From Mycobacterium sp. MBM (GTDB taxonomy: Bacteria > Actinomycetota > Actinomycetes > Mycobacteriales > Mycobacteriaceae), in NCBI GenBank assembly GCA_021648845.1, contig JAKJHY010000017.1:1-64000 (forward strand): 64,000 nt of DNA. Reading direction: 5' to 3'. Positions 9,944 to 18,835 of this stretch are shown here, piece after piece. Under the pieces are notes generated by a model. It was not told the origin of the DNA, searched no databases, and saw only the letters and a list, made by a program, of their open reading frames with translations. Made by a program: the position numbers and the translations under genes. Numbering within the stretch: position 1 is the first letter of the stretch; the number at the start of each line of letters is the position of its first letter.

Positions 9944-10419
9944 GGCCGAAACGCCGCTTCGTAGAGTGCCATCATCTCGTCCTGCAGCTCCGGGGCCGGA
10001 CCGTCGCAGTCGACGCCGGGGGCGACGAGGGTGACCGGCAGTGCTGCAACAGGAGTCGGTGGCGCACCCCATGCGGCGCACCACCGGCTCAGCTGCTCCG
10101 ATGAGGTGGCGTACACGATGCGCCCGAGCCCGACCCAGGCGTGCGCGGCGGCGCACATCGGGCAGTGCTCACCGGAAGTGTAGACGACGGCGGCGCGGCG
10201 CTGATCGGGAGTCAGGTGTTCTGCGGCCCACCGGGCGATCGCGAACTCCGGGTGTCGGGTCGCATCGCCGCCCTGTACCCGGTTGTGATCTTCGAACAGC
10301 ACATGTCCCGATTCGTCGACCAGCAGCGAGCCGAAGGGCTCGTCGCCGCCGGTGTGGGCGGTGCGGGCGAGAGCGACGCAGCGGCGCAGATACGTGAGGT
10401 CGTCGTCGCTGATCGGCAC
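9940..10419 (-). CDS. Zinc-dependent nucleobase/nucleoside deaminase
   Basis: 159 residues of the cytidine/deoxycytidylate deaminase fold. The first zinc motif is HPEFAIARW (family H-A-E, here H-P-E) near residue 57, and the second is HCPMCAAA near residue 84. The usual PCPMC is EHCPMC here, so the residue before the first Cys is His instead of Pro. Related enzymes deaminate guanine, cytosine or tRNA adenosine; the ~160 aa length and single domain fit guanine-deaminase-like proteins. It lies between a 68-residue ORF (9-bp gap) and the glycosidase (4-bp overlap), so all three are probably one operon, though a shared pathway is not obvious. Confidence 0.85.
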   Translation of the reverse strand: MPISDDDLTYLRRCVALARTAHTGGDEPFGSLLVDESGHVLFEDHNRVQGGDATRHPEFAIARWAAEHLTPDQRRAAVVYTSGEHCPMCAAAHAWVGLGRIVYATSSEQLSRWCAAWGAPPTPVAALPVTLVAPGVDCDGPAPELQDEMMALYEAAFRP

Positions 10420-10428
10420 ACCGGCAGT

Positions 10429-10635
10429 TTACGCGGGCATGCGCGCCAGGCCCGGAGGCTCGGCGTCGGCGGTGGGGGCCGCGCCCCAGCACCACGCGGC
10501 ATAGGCAGCCGCGACGGCGATCGCCTCCAGGTCGTGGTCATCGCCGCCCGCCGAGCGAACCGGGTCCTCGACGGCACCCCGGATCATCCGGACAAGGGCG
10601 AACAACGGTTCTTCTGCATGGCGTTCGCACGTCAT
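10429..10635 (-). CDS. Small protein of unknown function
   Basis: 68 residues starting MTCERHAEEPLFALVRMIRG. GGAGAGGA lies about 9 nt upstream of the ATG, which supports translation. It carries an acidic central part and an Ala/Trp-rich stretch (AAAYAAWCWGAA) that might form one short hydrophobic helix. No family is recognised. It heads the likely operon with the deaminase and glycosidase, with a 9-bp gap. Antisense alternatives exist but lack ribosome binding sites. Confidence 0.5.
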   Translation of the reverse strand: MTCERHAEEPLFALVRMIRGAVEDPVRSAGGDDHDLEAIAVAAAYAAWCWGAAPTADAEPPGLARMPA

Positions 10636-10768
10636 CGGGCGTCCTCTCCACAGCCGAAGGCGGCACCTCATCCAGACGTGTGCAAGCCCCCGTATCGCTT
10701 CTCCACCCAACAGTAACCCTCACCACCGCAAATGGTGGCATGACACATTGAGAGGCAAGCAAATTCAC

Positions 10769-12445
10769 TCAATCGCAACATCCGCTCGCCCCGTCCGTGA
10801 CACCGAGGCGACAGGCGCACGACGCCAGCACCGGCACATCGGCGCGCATCAGCGCCGACTCGAGGTCCCCGGCGACGATCTCGGCCTCCGCGTCGCGGCC
10901 CAGCCGGCGCAGGCACTCGTGGTATCCGTGCAGGCTCCAGACGTTTCCGGGGTGCTGGCACGACCGGCGCAGGGTGTCGTCGAGGCCGAGGTCGGCGGCA
11001 TAGACCGCGGCGGCCTCGGCGACGTGTCCCTGTTCGAGCAACAGCGCCCCGTAGGCGTGCCGGGTCGGCTGCATCCAACCCCACGGTTCGTCATAGGGCA
11101 GCGTGTCATCGAGCTCGATGGCGCGCCGCAGGTGGGTGTAGGCGGCGTCGAATCGCCCTTCCCGGTAGGCGATTTCGCCGTCGAGCATGGCCACGGCAAC
11201 CGCGAGGATGTCCCGGCTGGTGTTGTTGAACAGATAGCGGGAATCGGGGATGCGTGCGTACGTCGCAGCGAGCGCCTGTTGTTCGGCGCGAGCCCGGGGT
11301 AACTGACCGGTGGCCGCGTACGCGATACCGCGGCCGTAGTGGACGGTCGCGGTGGTGGTGCAATAGAGGTCCTGATCCTCGGGCAGTGCCATGGCGATCA
11401 GGTCGGCCCACCGGCCGAACCGCACCAGTACGTGCACCCGCAGTGGGACGAAGGCTTCCAGCCAGTCCGCCATCGGCGGCGATTGGATCGCCAGCAGCTC
11501 GGGGGTCAGCTGGCCGGCGAGCTCGGCGGCGGCGTCGTCGGCGATCTGGAACCGGCCCTCGAACATGGCCGAATACACCACGAAATGCAGATCGTGCGCG
11601 CGGTAGAGCGAGTAGAAGTTCAGCGGTCCCGAGTGCTCGACGAATTTGCGGTCCGCGCGCACGGCGGCCTGATTGGCGATCACCGAGGACCGGTAGTCAC
11701 CGCACAGCACATCGATGTGGCTGGGCATGTGCTGCAGATGTCCGGCATCGGGCACCAGGCCGCGCAGCAGGTCGGCCGCCGGCAATGCCGCCTCGGGGTG
11801 CGTCGACATCTCCATGGCGTGGATGTAGAGGTGCAGCACGCCCGGATGTGCGCGTCCGGCCGGGGTGGTCATGGCGGCATCGAGGATGGCTTTGGCTTCC
11901 ACCACCCGCGACCCGGCGGCGGGTTCTCCGGTTGTGCTGTCCCACAAGGCCCATGCGGTCACGTTGAGGAGGGCGTCGGCGGCCAGCGCCTGCACGTCGA
12001 CGTCGTCGGGATGAGCGTGCAGCACCGTGGACATGGCGTCGGCGTAGGCGCGGTGACCTTCGGTGAGCGCCGCCTCGTCGGTCGGATCGGCGGAGGGGAA
12101 GCGCTGCGCCAGCGCGGTGATCAGCGCGCGCTCGGTGGCCGAGGCCCGCCCGTCGGCGGCGGCGGCAAGCTCGGCCCGGGCTCTGGCCAGTGCGGTGGCG
12201 AGTTCGACGGGATCGAAGGCCTCCCACGCCTTGTTGTAGTTCGGCCCGATGGCATAGGCGATGCCCCACCGGGCGATCGCCAGGTCGGCGTCGTGCTCCA
12301 GCGCCCGCTCGAAACAGTGCACGGCTTCTTCGTGGTTGAAGGCGTAGGCCCACACCAGCCCGCGGTCGAACCACAGCTGAGCCGCTGGGACGGCGGTGTC
12401 TACCGGCCGGTGCCATGACCCCAGGTCGTAATACGGCTCGTTCAT
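10769..12445 (-). CDS. TPR-repeat protein
   Basis: 558 residues with helical repeats of the tetratricopeptide type; examples are AFNHEEAVHCFERALEHDADLAIARWGIAYA near the start and AYREGRFDAAYTHLRRAIELDD near residue 440. The middle has many His and Met residues (HLYIHAMEMSTHPEA, HLQHMPSHIDVLCGDY). The C-terminus is Cys rich (SCACRLG...GCCD). No signal peptide or membrane segment, so it is probably a cytoplasmic scaffold; the partner is unknown. The ATG at 12445 starts MNEPYYDLGSWHRPV and is followed by well-formed repeats, whereas the upstream extension reads through the neighbouring gene antisense. It is followed by about 130 bp with no recognisable feature before the small-protein gene. Confidence 0.8.
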   Translation of the reverse strand: MNEPYYDLGSWHRPVDTAVPAAQLWFDRGLVWAYAFNHEEAVHCFERALEHDADLAIARWGIAYAIGPNYNKAWEAFDPVELATALARARAELAAAADGRASATERALITALAQRFPSADPTDEAALTEGHRAYADAMSTVLHAHPDDVDVQALAADALLNVTAWALWDSTTGEPAAGSRVVEAKAILDAAMTTPAGRAHPGVLHLYIHAMEMSTHPEAALPAADLLRGLVPDAGHLQHMPSHIDVLCGDYRSSVIANQAAVRADRKFVEHSGPLNFYSLYRAHDLHFVVYSAMFEGRFQIADDAAAELAGQLTPELLAIQSPPMADWLEAFVPLRVHVLVRFGRWADLIAMALPEDQDLYCTTTATVHYGRGIAYAATGQLPRARAEQQALAATYARIPDSRYLFNNTSRDILAVAVAMLDGEIAYREGRFDAAYTHLRRAIELDDTLPYDEPWGWMQPTRHAYGALLLEQGHVAEAAAVYAADLGLDDTLRRSCQHPGNVWSLHGYHECLRRLGRDAEAEIVAGDLESALMRADVPVLASCACRLGVTDGASGCCD

Positions 12446-12465
12446 GGCCAGAACGATAGTTCGGT

Positions 12466-13509
12466 TCAGGTGCCCACGCTGGCGCGTTGGCGTAACCGCT
12501 GAGCCGAGGGCAGCCGCACGATGGTGGCGAGCATCGCGAGGATCAGACCCGTCGAAGCCCAAATTGCCAGCGTCCCAATCGGTGTCGCTGCGCCGTGGCC
12601 GCCGAAGTACTCGATGCTGCGCAACAGGGATACCCCGGACCCCTGCGGGACAACGTGATTGAACGCGGTGTAGAAGCCCGATAGCAGCGGACGGCCGACC
12701 GGTCCGGCGGCGGCGGCGTTGCCGACGATCACCAGGAATGCGGTGACGACCATCGCGGCCGCGGTTCCGAACGCGGCAGCCACCCCGGTGACGGCCCCGC
12801 CGACGGCCATCGCGTAGAGCCACAATGCCCCGAAAACCTGCCAGGGATGGCCGGTGAGCGCACCGAGCGCGGCGTCCACGTAGACGGTCACCACGCCGGC
12901 CAGCAGTGCCGAATACGCCGACAGGGTCAGGGTGCGCAGTCCCAGCGTCCAGGGTCGCCGGACCGCGCCCACCAGCCGGCCGAAGGCCGCGGCCCCCACC
13001 GAGGCACCGATGGACACGAAGATGACGGCATAGAACTCGACCGTGCCGGACGGGTCACCGGCCGAGGTCGGCGCGATATCGCTCACCGCGGGGGTCAGGC
13101 CCGCCTCGGCGGCCGCCGCGCGGCCGACGGACTCGGCCGCGGCGGCCACGCTGCGGCCGCCACCGCCGGCGACGTAGATGTCGAGGCGACCGTTCGGCTC
13201 GACGACGAAGGCGGCGTCGGCCCTGCGTTCGAGAACCAGCGCCCGGGCCGCGGCATCATCGTCGGCCGCGGTGACGTCGAGTTCGGCGCGGGCGTCGAGG
13301 GTATCGATGATCTGTGGTGGGGCCGCCACGGCGACTTCGAGGTGACGCAGCGCCGGTTTGGCGAAGGCGCCGGCATAGCTGGCGATCATCGCGAGGACGA
13401 GCAGTGTGAGCGTGACCATCGCCAGTACCACGTGGCGCACCTGGGTGCGGGTGATCCCGTGTCCGCGCGGCACTGGTTGGGTGGCGGCGGGTCCGTGGTG
13501 CTTACCCAT
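12466..13509 (-). CDS. Multi-pass membrane protein, ABC-2/YhgE-like
   Basis: 347 residues. One N-terminal membrane helix (VVLAMVTLTLLVLAMIASYAGAF) is followed by an extracytoplasmic domain of about 115 residues and then five hydrophobic segments. This one-plus-five layout with a large first loop is that of ABC-2 type permeases and the YhgE/Pip group. The start codon overlaps the stop of the TetR gene by 8 bp, so the two are co-transcribed and the TetR protein most likely represses this exporter-like protein. No ATPase gene is adjacent. The cargo is unknown. Confidence 0.7.
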   Translation of the reverse strand: MGKHHGPAATQPVPRGHGITRTQVRHVVLAMVTLTLLVLAMIASYAGAFAKPALRHLEVAVAAPPQIIDTLDARAELDVTAADDDAAARALVLERRADAAFVVEPNGRLDIYVAGGGGRSVAAAAESVGRAAAAEAGLTPAVSDIAPTSAGDPSGTVEFYAVIFVSIGASVGAAAFGRLVGAVRRPWTLGLRTLTLSAYSALLAGVVTVYVDAALGALTGHPWQVFGALWLYAMAVGGAVTGVAAAFGTAAAMVVTAFLVIVGNAAAAGPVGRPLLSGFYTAFNHVVPQGSGVSLLRSIEYFGGHGAATPIGTLAIWASTGLILAMLATIVRLPSAQRLRQRASVGT

Positions 13510-14122
13510 GTCGGGACCTTCCTGCGGTATCGGGCGATGTGAACAGTGCATTGACGGTGTCGAAGGCGGCAGTGACGCGCTCGCGCAACCGCCCGGTGTC
13601 GCGGCTGCCGGGTTGTTCGGGGGGCTCCTCCATCCAGGAGCGCAGTACCTCCATGAAGCCGCCCACCAGGAATCGGGTGATCGCCTCGACAGACAGCCCG
13701 GCGATCGGTCTCACCGCGCCGCCGGGGCCGGTGCCGGCCCGCGCGATGTCGGCGCAGGCGGGGGCGAGCTCAGCGCGGAAGGCGCTGACCACGCGTTGGG
13801 TGACCGAACTGGGCACCACGTTGCGGTACATGGCTTGGTGTTCACCGGCGAAGTCGAACAGCCGCATGATGCGGGCGCGTGGGTCCCCGCCGATATCGGC
13901 GCATGCCCGCCCGAAGGCGATGGCGAAGGCCGCTGCGATGGCATCGTCGCGATCGTGAAAGTGCTGGTAGAAAACCTGGCGGCTGACGCCTGCCCGGCCC
14001 ACGATGGTGGCCACGGTGAGTTCGTCGACCCGATGTTCGTGGGCGAGCGCGAACGCCGCCTCGTGAATGAGAGACCGGACCCGCTCGGCGCGCGGGTCCG
14101 CGCTGTGGGTGCGTGCGGCCAT
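13502..14122 (-). CDS. TetR family transcriptional regulator
   Basis: 206 residues. The N-terminal helix-turn-helix is VATIVGRAGVSRQVFYQHFHDRDDAIAAAF (residues 37-66), a typical TetR DNA-binding domain. The C-terminal half is helical and would bind a ligand. It is the first gene of a two-gene operon with a membrane protein, an arrangement usual for efflux or lipid-export control. A search by eye of the 160-bp upstream region found no clear dyad other than the terminator-like hairpin at 14219-14283. Confidence 0.88.
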   Translation of the reverse strand: MAARTHSADPRAERVRSLIHEAAFALAHEHRVDELTVATIVGRAGVSRQVFYQHFHDRDDAIAAAFAIAFGRACADIGGDPRARIMRLFDFAGEHQAMYRNVVPSSVTQRVVSAFRAELAPACADIARAGTGPGGAVRPIAGLSVEAITRFLVGGFMEVLRSWMEEPPEQPGSRDTGRLRERVTAAFDTVNALFTSPDTAGRSRHG

Positions 14123-14218
14123 GGATCACAGCCTAAGTGGCTTCGTAGACAACTGACTACGAAATCCCGGGTTATCTCCGACACCGCCCGCCGCGTCGTG
14201 TGACCCGCGCCCCAGCCC

Positions 14219-14283
14219 GGCGAAACTCGCGTACCCGTCGCGATTCCGCCCGCGCTGGGCACTGCGGGTACGCGAGTTTCGCC
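14219..14283. terminator. Perfect 19-bp inverted repeat after the permease gene
   Basis: Arms 14219-14237 (GGCGAAACTCGCGTACCCG) and 14265-14283 are exact complements with a 27-nt loop. It lies 4 nt past the permease stop (14288) on the minus strand. It has no U-tract, like the repeat at 133-199, and is of the same build. Confidence 0.6.
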
Positions 14284-14287
14284 AGGG

Positions 14288-15883
14288 TCAGTGGCCGGCG
14301 ACGATATCCGCCTCGTCGATCGCCACCGGGTCCTTGGAGCCGGGCAACAGCGAGTAGGCCAGGCAGACCGCGGCGAAGAACAGATAGCCCAGGGCCACCG
14401 ACGGATTGGCCGCCCAGGAGACCTCCGGGGCGTGGATCAATCCGATGAACGTCAGCGCGGCGCCCACCGTCGCGGCGATCGCGGCGAAGCGGAACTTCTT
14501 GTCCAGGATGAACGTCACCATGGTGCCGAGGATCAGGCCGACGAGCACCGCGCCCTCGCCGAGGGTCTTGAGCCCCTCGTAGACCACACCCGCCCCGTTG
14601 AGTGACTCCATGCCGACCTCGGTCGCCGTGGTCCCGGCCGCGCTGAGGGCATTGTCGATCTGGGACTTGGCCCATTCGGCGAGGTTGGGCAACAGGGCAG
14701 CCACGACGGCGATGGCATGCAGGCGGGGGACCGCCTGGAACGCCTGGGCGCCGATGAGCAGACCGATGTAGAGCAGGATCGGCACGATCGCGGGCACCGG
14801 AAGCAGGGCATCGAGAATGCCGAACAGCCCGACGAAACAGAAGATGCCGATCACCAGCCCGCTGGCCAGCGAATAACTTCCGCGGCCACCGGCATCCTTC
14901 CAACCGGGATGCCCGATATAGACCGCGGGCGGGAACGGTGAGCCGAAGGCCGAGCCGACCACCGCGCCCGCGCCGTCGGCCAGCAGCACGCTGCGCAGGT
15001 TGTAGTTGTCACCGGCGGCCGCCGCGCTCTCGACATTGCTCATTGCCTCGGTGAAGTTGTACACACCCAGCGGGATTGCGGTGCCCAGCAGCGGCGCCAG
15101 ATTCGCCAGTCCGGAGAACAGCAGGTCCAGCCGAAGATCGGGGATGCCGACCGCGATATCGGAAAACGCCTGCCCGACATCGGGTGCCGACATGTATCCA
15201 CCGATCCAGCCGATCGCGGTGCCGATCAGTAGGGCCGCCAGCCCGACCGGGATGCCGAACGGAAGCTTCACATCGGTGAAGAACCCGATCAGGATGATCG
15301 CGAGCACGGGCAACCCGATCCAGGCCGCCTCCCACATCTGCGCCGCGGGGCGCATCGAGATGAAGGTGATGGAGATGCCGGCCAGGGTGCCGAGCATCGC
15401 CGCTCGCGGGGTGAGCTTGCGGATGAACGGTCCGACGAAGGCGCCGATCATCACGATCACACCGATCATGAACGCCCAGGCCAGCCCGGCAGACCAGGCG
15501 CGCGTCGGGTCGTCGGTGCTCAGGTACACCGGCAGCATGACGACGAACACCACGATGAACATGTGGGGGACCGACGGGCCGTACGGCAGGGCCGTGACAT
15601 CGGAACGGTTCTCCCGCTTGGCAAGTCGTCGTGCCAGCACGGTGTAGTACAGGTTGCCCAGGATCAGGGCGACACCGAGTGCGGGCAGCACCGTGCCCAG
15701 CACGTCACCCGCCGGGACGGCGATGACGCCGATCATCAGACCGGTCAGGGTGAGAACGTTGACCAGGATGTTGAAGCCGAGCCCGAAGAACGCGTTGGTG
15801 TCGCCGCGGGTCCACCACGGCACCGTGGTCGGCGGTGCGGCCGGGGAGGGCTCGACGGGGGGATCGGTGATCTCTGTGCTCAT
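14288..15883 (-). CDS. NCS2-type permease (probable biuret/purine-like importer)
   Basis: 531 residues with about 12-13 membrane segments. The N-terminal part (NAFFGLGFNILVNVLTLTGL and YTVLARRLAKRENRSDVTALPYGPSVPHMF) and the ...GVYNFTEAMSNVESAAAAGDNY region fit the xanthine/uracil (NCS2) superfamily. It is the last gene of a same-strand cluster with biuret hydrolase and allophanate hydrolase, so the most likely cargo is biuret or a related ureide, taken up as a nitrogen source. The ATG at 15883 follows AAAGGA at a suitable distance and lies 13 bp after the biuret hydrolase stop. Specificity is inferred from context only. Confidence 0.85.
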   Translation of the reverse strand: MSTEITDPPVEPSPAAPPTTVPWWTRGDTNAFFGLGFNILVNVLTLTGLMIGVIAVPAGDVLGTVLPALGVALILGNLYYTVLARRLAKRENRSDVTALPYGPSVPHMFIVVFVVMLPVYLSTDDPTRAWSAGLAWAFMIGVIVMIGAFVGPFIRKLTPRAAMLGTLAGISITFISMRPAAQMWEAAWIGLPVLAIILIGFFTDVKLPFGIPVGLAALLIGTAIGWIGGYMSAPDVGQAFSDIAVGIPDLRLDLLFSGLANLAPLLGTAIPLGVYNFTEAMSNVESAAAAGDNYNLRSVLLADGAGAVVGSAFGSPFPPAVYIGHPGWKDAGGRGSYSLASGLVIGIFCFVGLFGILDALLPVPAIVPILLYIGLLIGAQAFQAVPRLHAIAVVAALLPNLAEWAKSQIDNALSAAGTTATEVGMESLNGAGVVYEGLKTLGEGAVLVGLILGTMVTFILDKKFRFAAIAATVGAALTFIGLIHAPEVSWAANPSVALGYLFFAAVCLAYSLLPGSKDPVAIDEADIVAGH

Positions 15884-15896
15884 CGGAAGGGTCCTT

Positions 15897-16586
15897 TCAG
15901 GCGGCGGACAGCGCGAGGGTGTGTAGAGCGGGAATGACGGCGGCGCTGTCGGCAACCCAGCCGAAGATGCCGCCCTGGGCCTTGATCATGTCCAGCCCCA
16001 CCCGCTGGAACTCCGGGAAATACGAACCCACGCAGTCGGATACCACCAGGCACTCGTAGCCGCGGTCGTTGGCCTCGCGGGTGGTGGTGTGCACGCACAC
16101 CTCGGTGGTCACGCCGGTGACGAGCAATTGGGTGACGCCGGCGCCGACCAGAATGTCCTGTAGCCCGGTGGCGTAGAACGCTCCCTTGCCGGGCTTGTCG
16201 ATCACCACCTCACCCTCGATGGGTGCCAGTTCGTCGACGATGTCGTGGCCGTACTCGCCCTGGATAAGGATGCGCCCGTACTTGCCCTCGTCACCGATGC
16301 GTTTGGACGGTGCTCCGCGGTTCAGCTTGGCCGGCGGGCAGTCCGAGAGGTCGGGCTTGTGGCCCTCACGGGTGTGGATCACCAGAATCCCGGCCTCGCG
16401 GGCCGCGGCGATCAGCGCCGCCAGCGGCGGCACCACCTTGAGCAACTGGTCGACGTCGTTGCCCAGACTCTCGCCGAAACCGCCGGGCAGCAGAAAGTCT
16501 CGTTGCATGTCGATGACGATCAGGGCGGTCTGACCGGCGATGAGGGGGAACGCCGACGGCTCGGCGGGCACCGTGATGGGACTCAT
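15897..16586 (-). CDS. biuH: Isochorismatase-family amidohydrolase, probable biuret hydrolase
   Basis: 229 residues. The cysteine-hydrolase triad is Asp26 in ALIVIDMQRDFLLPGGFGE, Lys131 in VIDKPGKGAF and Cys164 in GVTTEVCVHTTTREA. The N-terminal DMQRDFLLPGGFGESLGND resembles biuret hydrolases, which turn biuret into allophanate and ammonia, as opposed to isochorismatase or nicotinamidase. The strongest evidence is context: its ATG overlaps the stop of an allophanate hydrolase gene (ATGA), whose substrate is the product of this enzyme. Alternatives are ureidoacrylate or other N-carbamoyl amidases; biuret is my first choice. Cytoplasmic. Confidence 0.82.
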   Translation of the reverse strand: MSPITVPAEPSAFPLIAGQTALIVIDMQRDFLLPGGFGESLGNDVDQLLKVVPPLAALIAAAREAGILVIHTREGHKPDLSDCPPAKLNRGAPSKRIGDEGKYGRILIQGEYGHDIVDELAPIEGEVVIDKPGKGAFYATGLQDILVGAGVTQLLVTGVTTEVCVHTTTREANDRGYECLVVSDCVGSYFPEFQRVGLDMIKAQGGIFGWVADSAAVIPALHTLALSAA

Positions 16587-17983
16587 ACCTGTTCCTTGTG
16601 GCTGGTGGTGGACGGTGGTTGTGCGACGACGCGGGGTTCGTCGAGGATCTGGGCGGCCAGCGTCAGCGCGGTGTCATCGCTTCCGGCGTTGCCCAGCAGC
16701 ATCGCGCTGTGTGGCCGGCCGTCGCAGGTGGTGCCCACCGGAACGGCTACGCCGAGCAGATCGAGCAGATTGCCGAAGTGCGTGTAGTGCCCGAGCATGG
16801 TGTTGGTCTCGATGGGGCGCGCGAGCACCTCGTCGACGGTGAAGGTCGTGCCGATGGTCGGTAGTACCAGGACGTCCATCGTCTGCCACACCTTGGCGAC
16901 GTGTGCCTTGAGCTCGGCCAGGCGCTGTAGCGCGGCGAATGCATCGACGGCGGTGTAAGCCAGCCCACCGCGGAAGATGTCGCGTACCACCGGGTGGATC
17001 GAATCTGGTTGGCGGGCAAGGAAATCTCCGAACTCGACAAGGCGTTCTGCGACCCACGGGCCCTGGTACAGCAGTGCCCCGGCGGCCAGGAACGGTTCCA
17101 GCGATACCTCGACCACGCTCACCTGACGGCCGAGCTGTTCGCGGAAGCTCAGATGTGCCGTGCGCATCGCCTCGTCGCCGAAGAACTCCAGGTCGGCCAC
17201 CGGGGGAAGGCCGACCCGGATGGTTCGGCCGTGGTGGCGCGCGCCGCGGTCACGCGACCACGGGTCGTCGTCATCGCGGCCGGCCATCACGTCGAAGACA
17301 CGGTCGACATCGGCGATGCTGCCGGCCATGACACTGATGCAGTCCAGGGATTTGCAGGCAGGCACCAGTCCGACGGTGCTGATCAGGCCGCGCGACGGTT
17401 TGAACCCGACCACACCGTTGAGAGCGGCGGGTACCCGCCCGGATCCCGCGGTATCGGTCGCGACGGCGAAGGGAACCTGGCCGAGAGCCACCGCCAGTGC
17501 CGAACCCGAGCTGGAGCCCCCGGAGATCATCTCGTTGCCGTAGACGCTGCGCGGCACCGTGTACGGGGTGCGCGTCCCGTTCAGCCCGGTGGCGAACTGG
17601 TCCAGATTTGTCTTGCCGACATACAGCGCGCCGGCGTCGAGCAGGCGTTGCACGGCCGGCGCGGTGCGCTCGGCGATATAGGCGTAGTCCGGGCAGGACA
17701 GCGTGGTGGGCATTCCGGCGACATCGATGCTGTCCTTGACGCCGAAGGGGACACCGTACAGCGGCAACATGCGCGCCCCCGGCCGGCTTTCGATGTCCGC
17801 GGCGGCGGCCAGCAGCTGCTCCCGCGGCACGGTGGACAGCCAGGTGCCGTCGTCCCCGCGGGCGGCGATGGCATCGGCTACCCGCGCGGCAGTCTTACTC
17901 GGTGAACCCGTCCCGCCGGCGTGCGAGGCGAGGATCTCTGACACCGACGGACCGATGGACGGGCCGTGCACGTGAAAACCCAT
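16583..17983 (-). CDS. atzF: Allophanate hydrolase (amidase-signature family)
   Basis: 466 residues. It carries the amidase signature: catalytic Lys in GVPFGVKDSIDV, the first Ser in GGSSSGSALA and the nucleophile Ser in TDTAGSGRVPAALNG, followed by VGFKPSRGLIST. The DTAGSGRVPA variant is typical of AtzF/DUR1,2 allophanate hydrolases, which convert allophanate to ammonia and CO2. AtzF of Pseudomonas has an extra C-terminal domain of ~140 residues that is missing here, so this is the short amidase-only form. The start has no Shine-Dalgarno; GACAAT lies 8 nt upstream and the GntR-type palindrome TTGTCGACAA overlaps it, so translation may be leaderless. First gene of the catabolic operon. Confidence 0.88.
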   Translation of the reverse strand: MGFHVHGPSIGPSVSEILASHAGGTGSPSKTAARVADAIAARGDDGTWLSTVPREQLLAAAADIESRPGARMLPLYGVPFGVKDSIDVAGMPTTLSCPDYAYIAERTAPAVQRLLDAGALYVGKTNLDQFATGLNGTRTPYTVPRSVYGNEMISGGSSSGSALAVALGQVPFAVATDTAGSGRVPAALNGVVGFKPSRGLISTVGLVPACKSLDCISVMAGSIADVDRVFDVMAGRDDDDPWSRDRGARHHGRTIRVGLPPVADLEFFGDEAMRTAHLSFREQLGRQVSVVEVSLEPFLAAGALLYQGPWVAERLVEFGDFLARQPDSIHPVVRDIFRGGLAYTAVDAFAALQRLAELKAHVAKVWQTMDVLVLPTIGTTFTVDEVLARPIETNTMLGHYTHFGNLLDLLGVAVPVGTTCDGRPHSAMLLGNAGSDDTALTLAAQILDEPRVVAQPPSTTSHKEQV

Positions 17984-17992
17984 AAAACGAAA

Positions 17993-18002
17993 TTGTCGAC
18001 AA
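17993..18002 (-). promoter_or_regulatory. Palindrome TTGTCGACAA, likely GntR operator
   Basis: A perfect 10-bp palindrome with the GT-N2-AC core of FadR-type GntR operators. It lies 10-19 bp upstream of the allophanate hydrolase start, over a possible -10 element (GACAAT), and next to the end of the GntR gene. Repression by that regulator is inferred. Confidence 0.5.
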
Positions 18003-18040
18003 AATGATGGCGTTCTCGGAACGCCCGTGTGTCGATCGTG

Positions 18041-18712
18041 TTAGCGATTGCGCGGCAGATTCAGGTACTGCAGGTGCCCGTGATCGGCCAGCGCCGCGAT
18101 CACGGTGTCCGCATCGTTGCTCTCCAGTGCGGTCAGAATCGCCTGGTGGCGGTCGATGCCGTCACTGGCGCGGTGGTGGCGGGCTTCCTCGCGCAGGTTC
18201 ATCGCCATCGGGAGCTGGAGCTTGAGCAGGATCGGGGCCAGCGCGATATCGAGTTGACGTTGCCCTGCCAGCCCGACGACGGCGGCGTGGAAGCGCCGAT
18301 GGGCATCGTCGCGCTCCAGGTCGTCGGTGGCGCGGCTCATGTCGTCGAGCATCCGGCGCACCGGTTGCACCGCGGTCTGCGGGTCGGCCAGCGGCAGCGC
18401 CGTCTCGATGGCATGCCGTTCCAGCACGTGGCGCAGCGCGAACAACTGCAGTATCTCGTCCGCAGACCATTCGGCGACCCGTGACCCGCGCCGCGGGAGT
18501 CGCTCGACGAGGCCCTGCTGGGTCAGTAGTCGCAAGGCTTCCCGCAGCGGCGCCCGGCCGATCCCGAGATCCGCGCACAGCTGTTCTTCGACGAGTTTCT
18601 CGCCGGGGCCCAGCGCGCCGCTGAGGATGGCGGCGCGCAACCTGCTGCCGGCGATGTCGACGAGCGTCGCGGGCGACCCGTGTTGCAGTCCGTCCGTCCT
18701 GGGTGCCGCCAT
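18041..18712 (-). CDS. GntR-family (FadR/FCD subfamily) regulator
   Basis: 223 residues. The winged HTH is at residues 17-80 (GSRLRAAILSGALGPGEKLVEEQLCADLGIGRAPLREALRLLTQQGLVE), followed by an all-helical FCD ligand domain with the metal-binding type residues Asp (DDAHRRFHAAV), His and the C-terminal DRHQAIL. It sits just upstream of the biuret/allophanate genes on the same strand, with a 57-bp gap holding a palindrome, so it probably controls them in response to a ureide or allophanate. It is divergent from the thioesterase gene. The effector is not known. Confidence 0.88.
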   Translation of the reverse strand: MAAPRTDGLQHGSPATLVDIAGSRLRAAILSGALGPGEKLVEEQLCADLGIGRAPLREALRLLTQQGLVERLPRRGSRVAEWSADEILQLFALRHVLERHAIETALPLADPQTAVQPVRRMLDDMSRATDDLERDDAHRRFHAAVVGLAGQRQLDIALAPILLKLQLPMAMNLREEARHHRASDGIDRHQAILTALESNDADTVIAALADHGHLQYLNLPRNR

Positions 18713-18821
18713 GGCTGGTTCGGTGCCCCCTCTTGTCGGCGTGTGCCGTCTCGGTGGCCATCGTAGGAAGTTTTGCGGTGCGCTGTCGTGCCGGCCGCCG
18801 GTGGTGACTCGACAGCGCGGG

Positions 18822-18835
18822 TAGAACGTGTTCTA
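18822..18835 (+). promoter_or_regulatory. KstR box upstream of the thioesterase gene
   Basis: TAGAACGTGTTCTA fits the KstR consensus TNNAACNNGTTNNA exactly and is a full palindrome. It lies 9 bp before the ATG at 18844, overlapping the likely -10 region, so the repressor would block transcription until a sterol-CoA intermediate appears. Confidence 0.75.
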
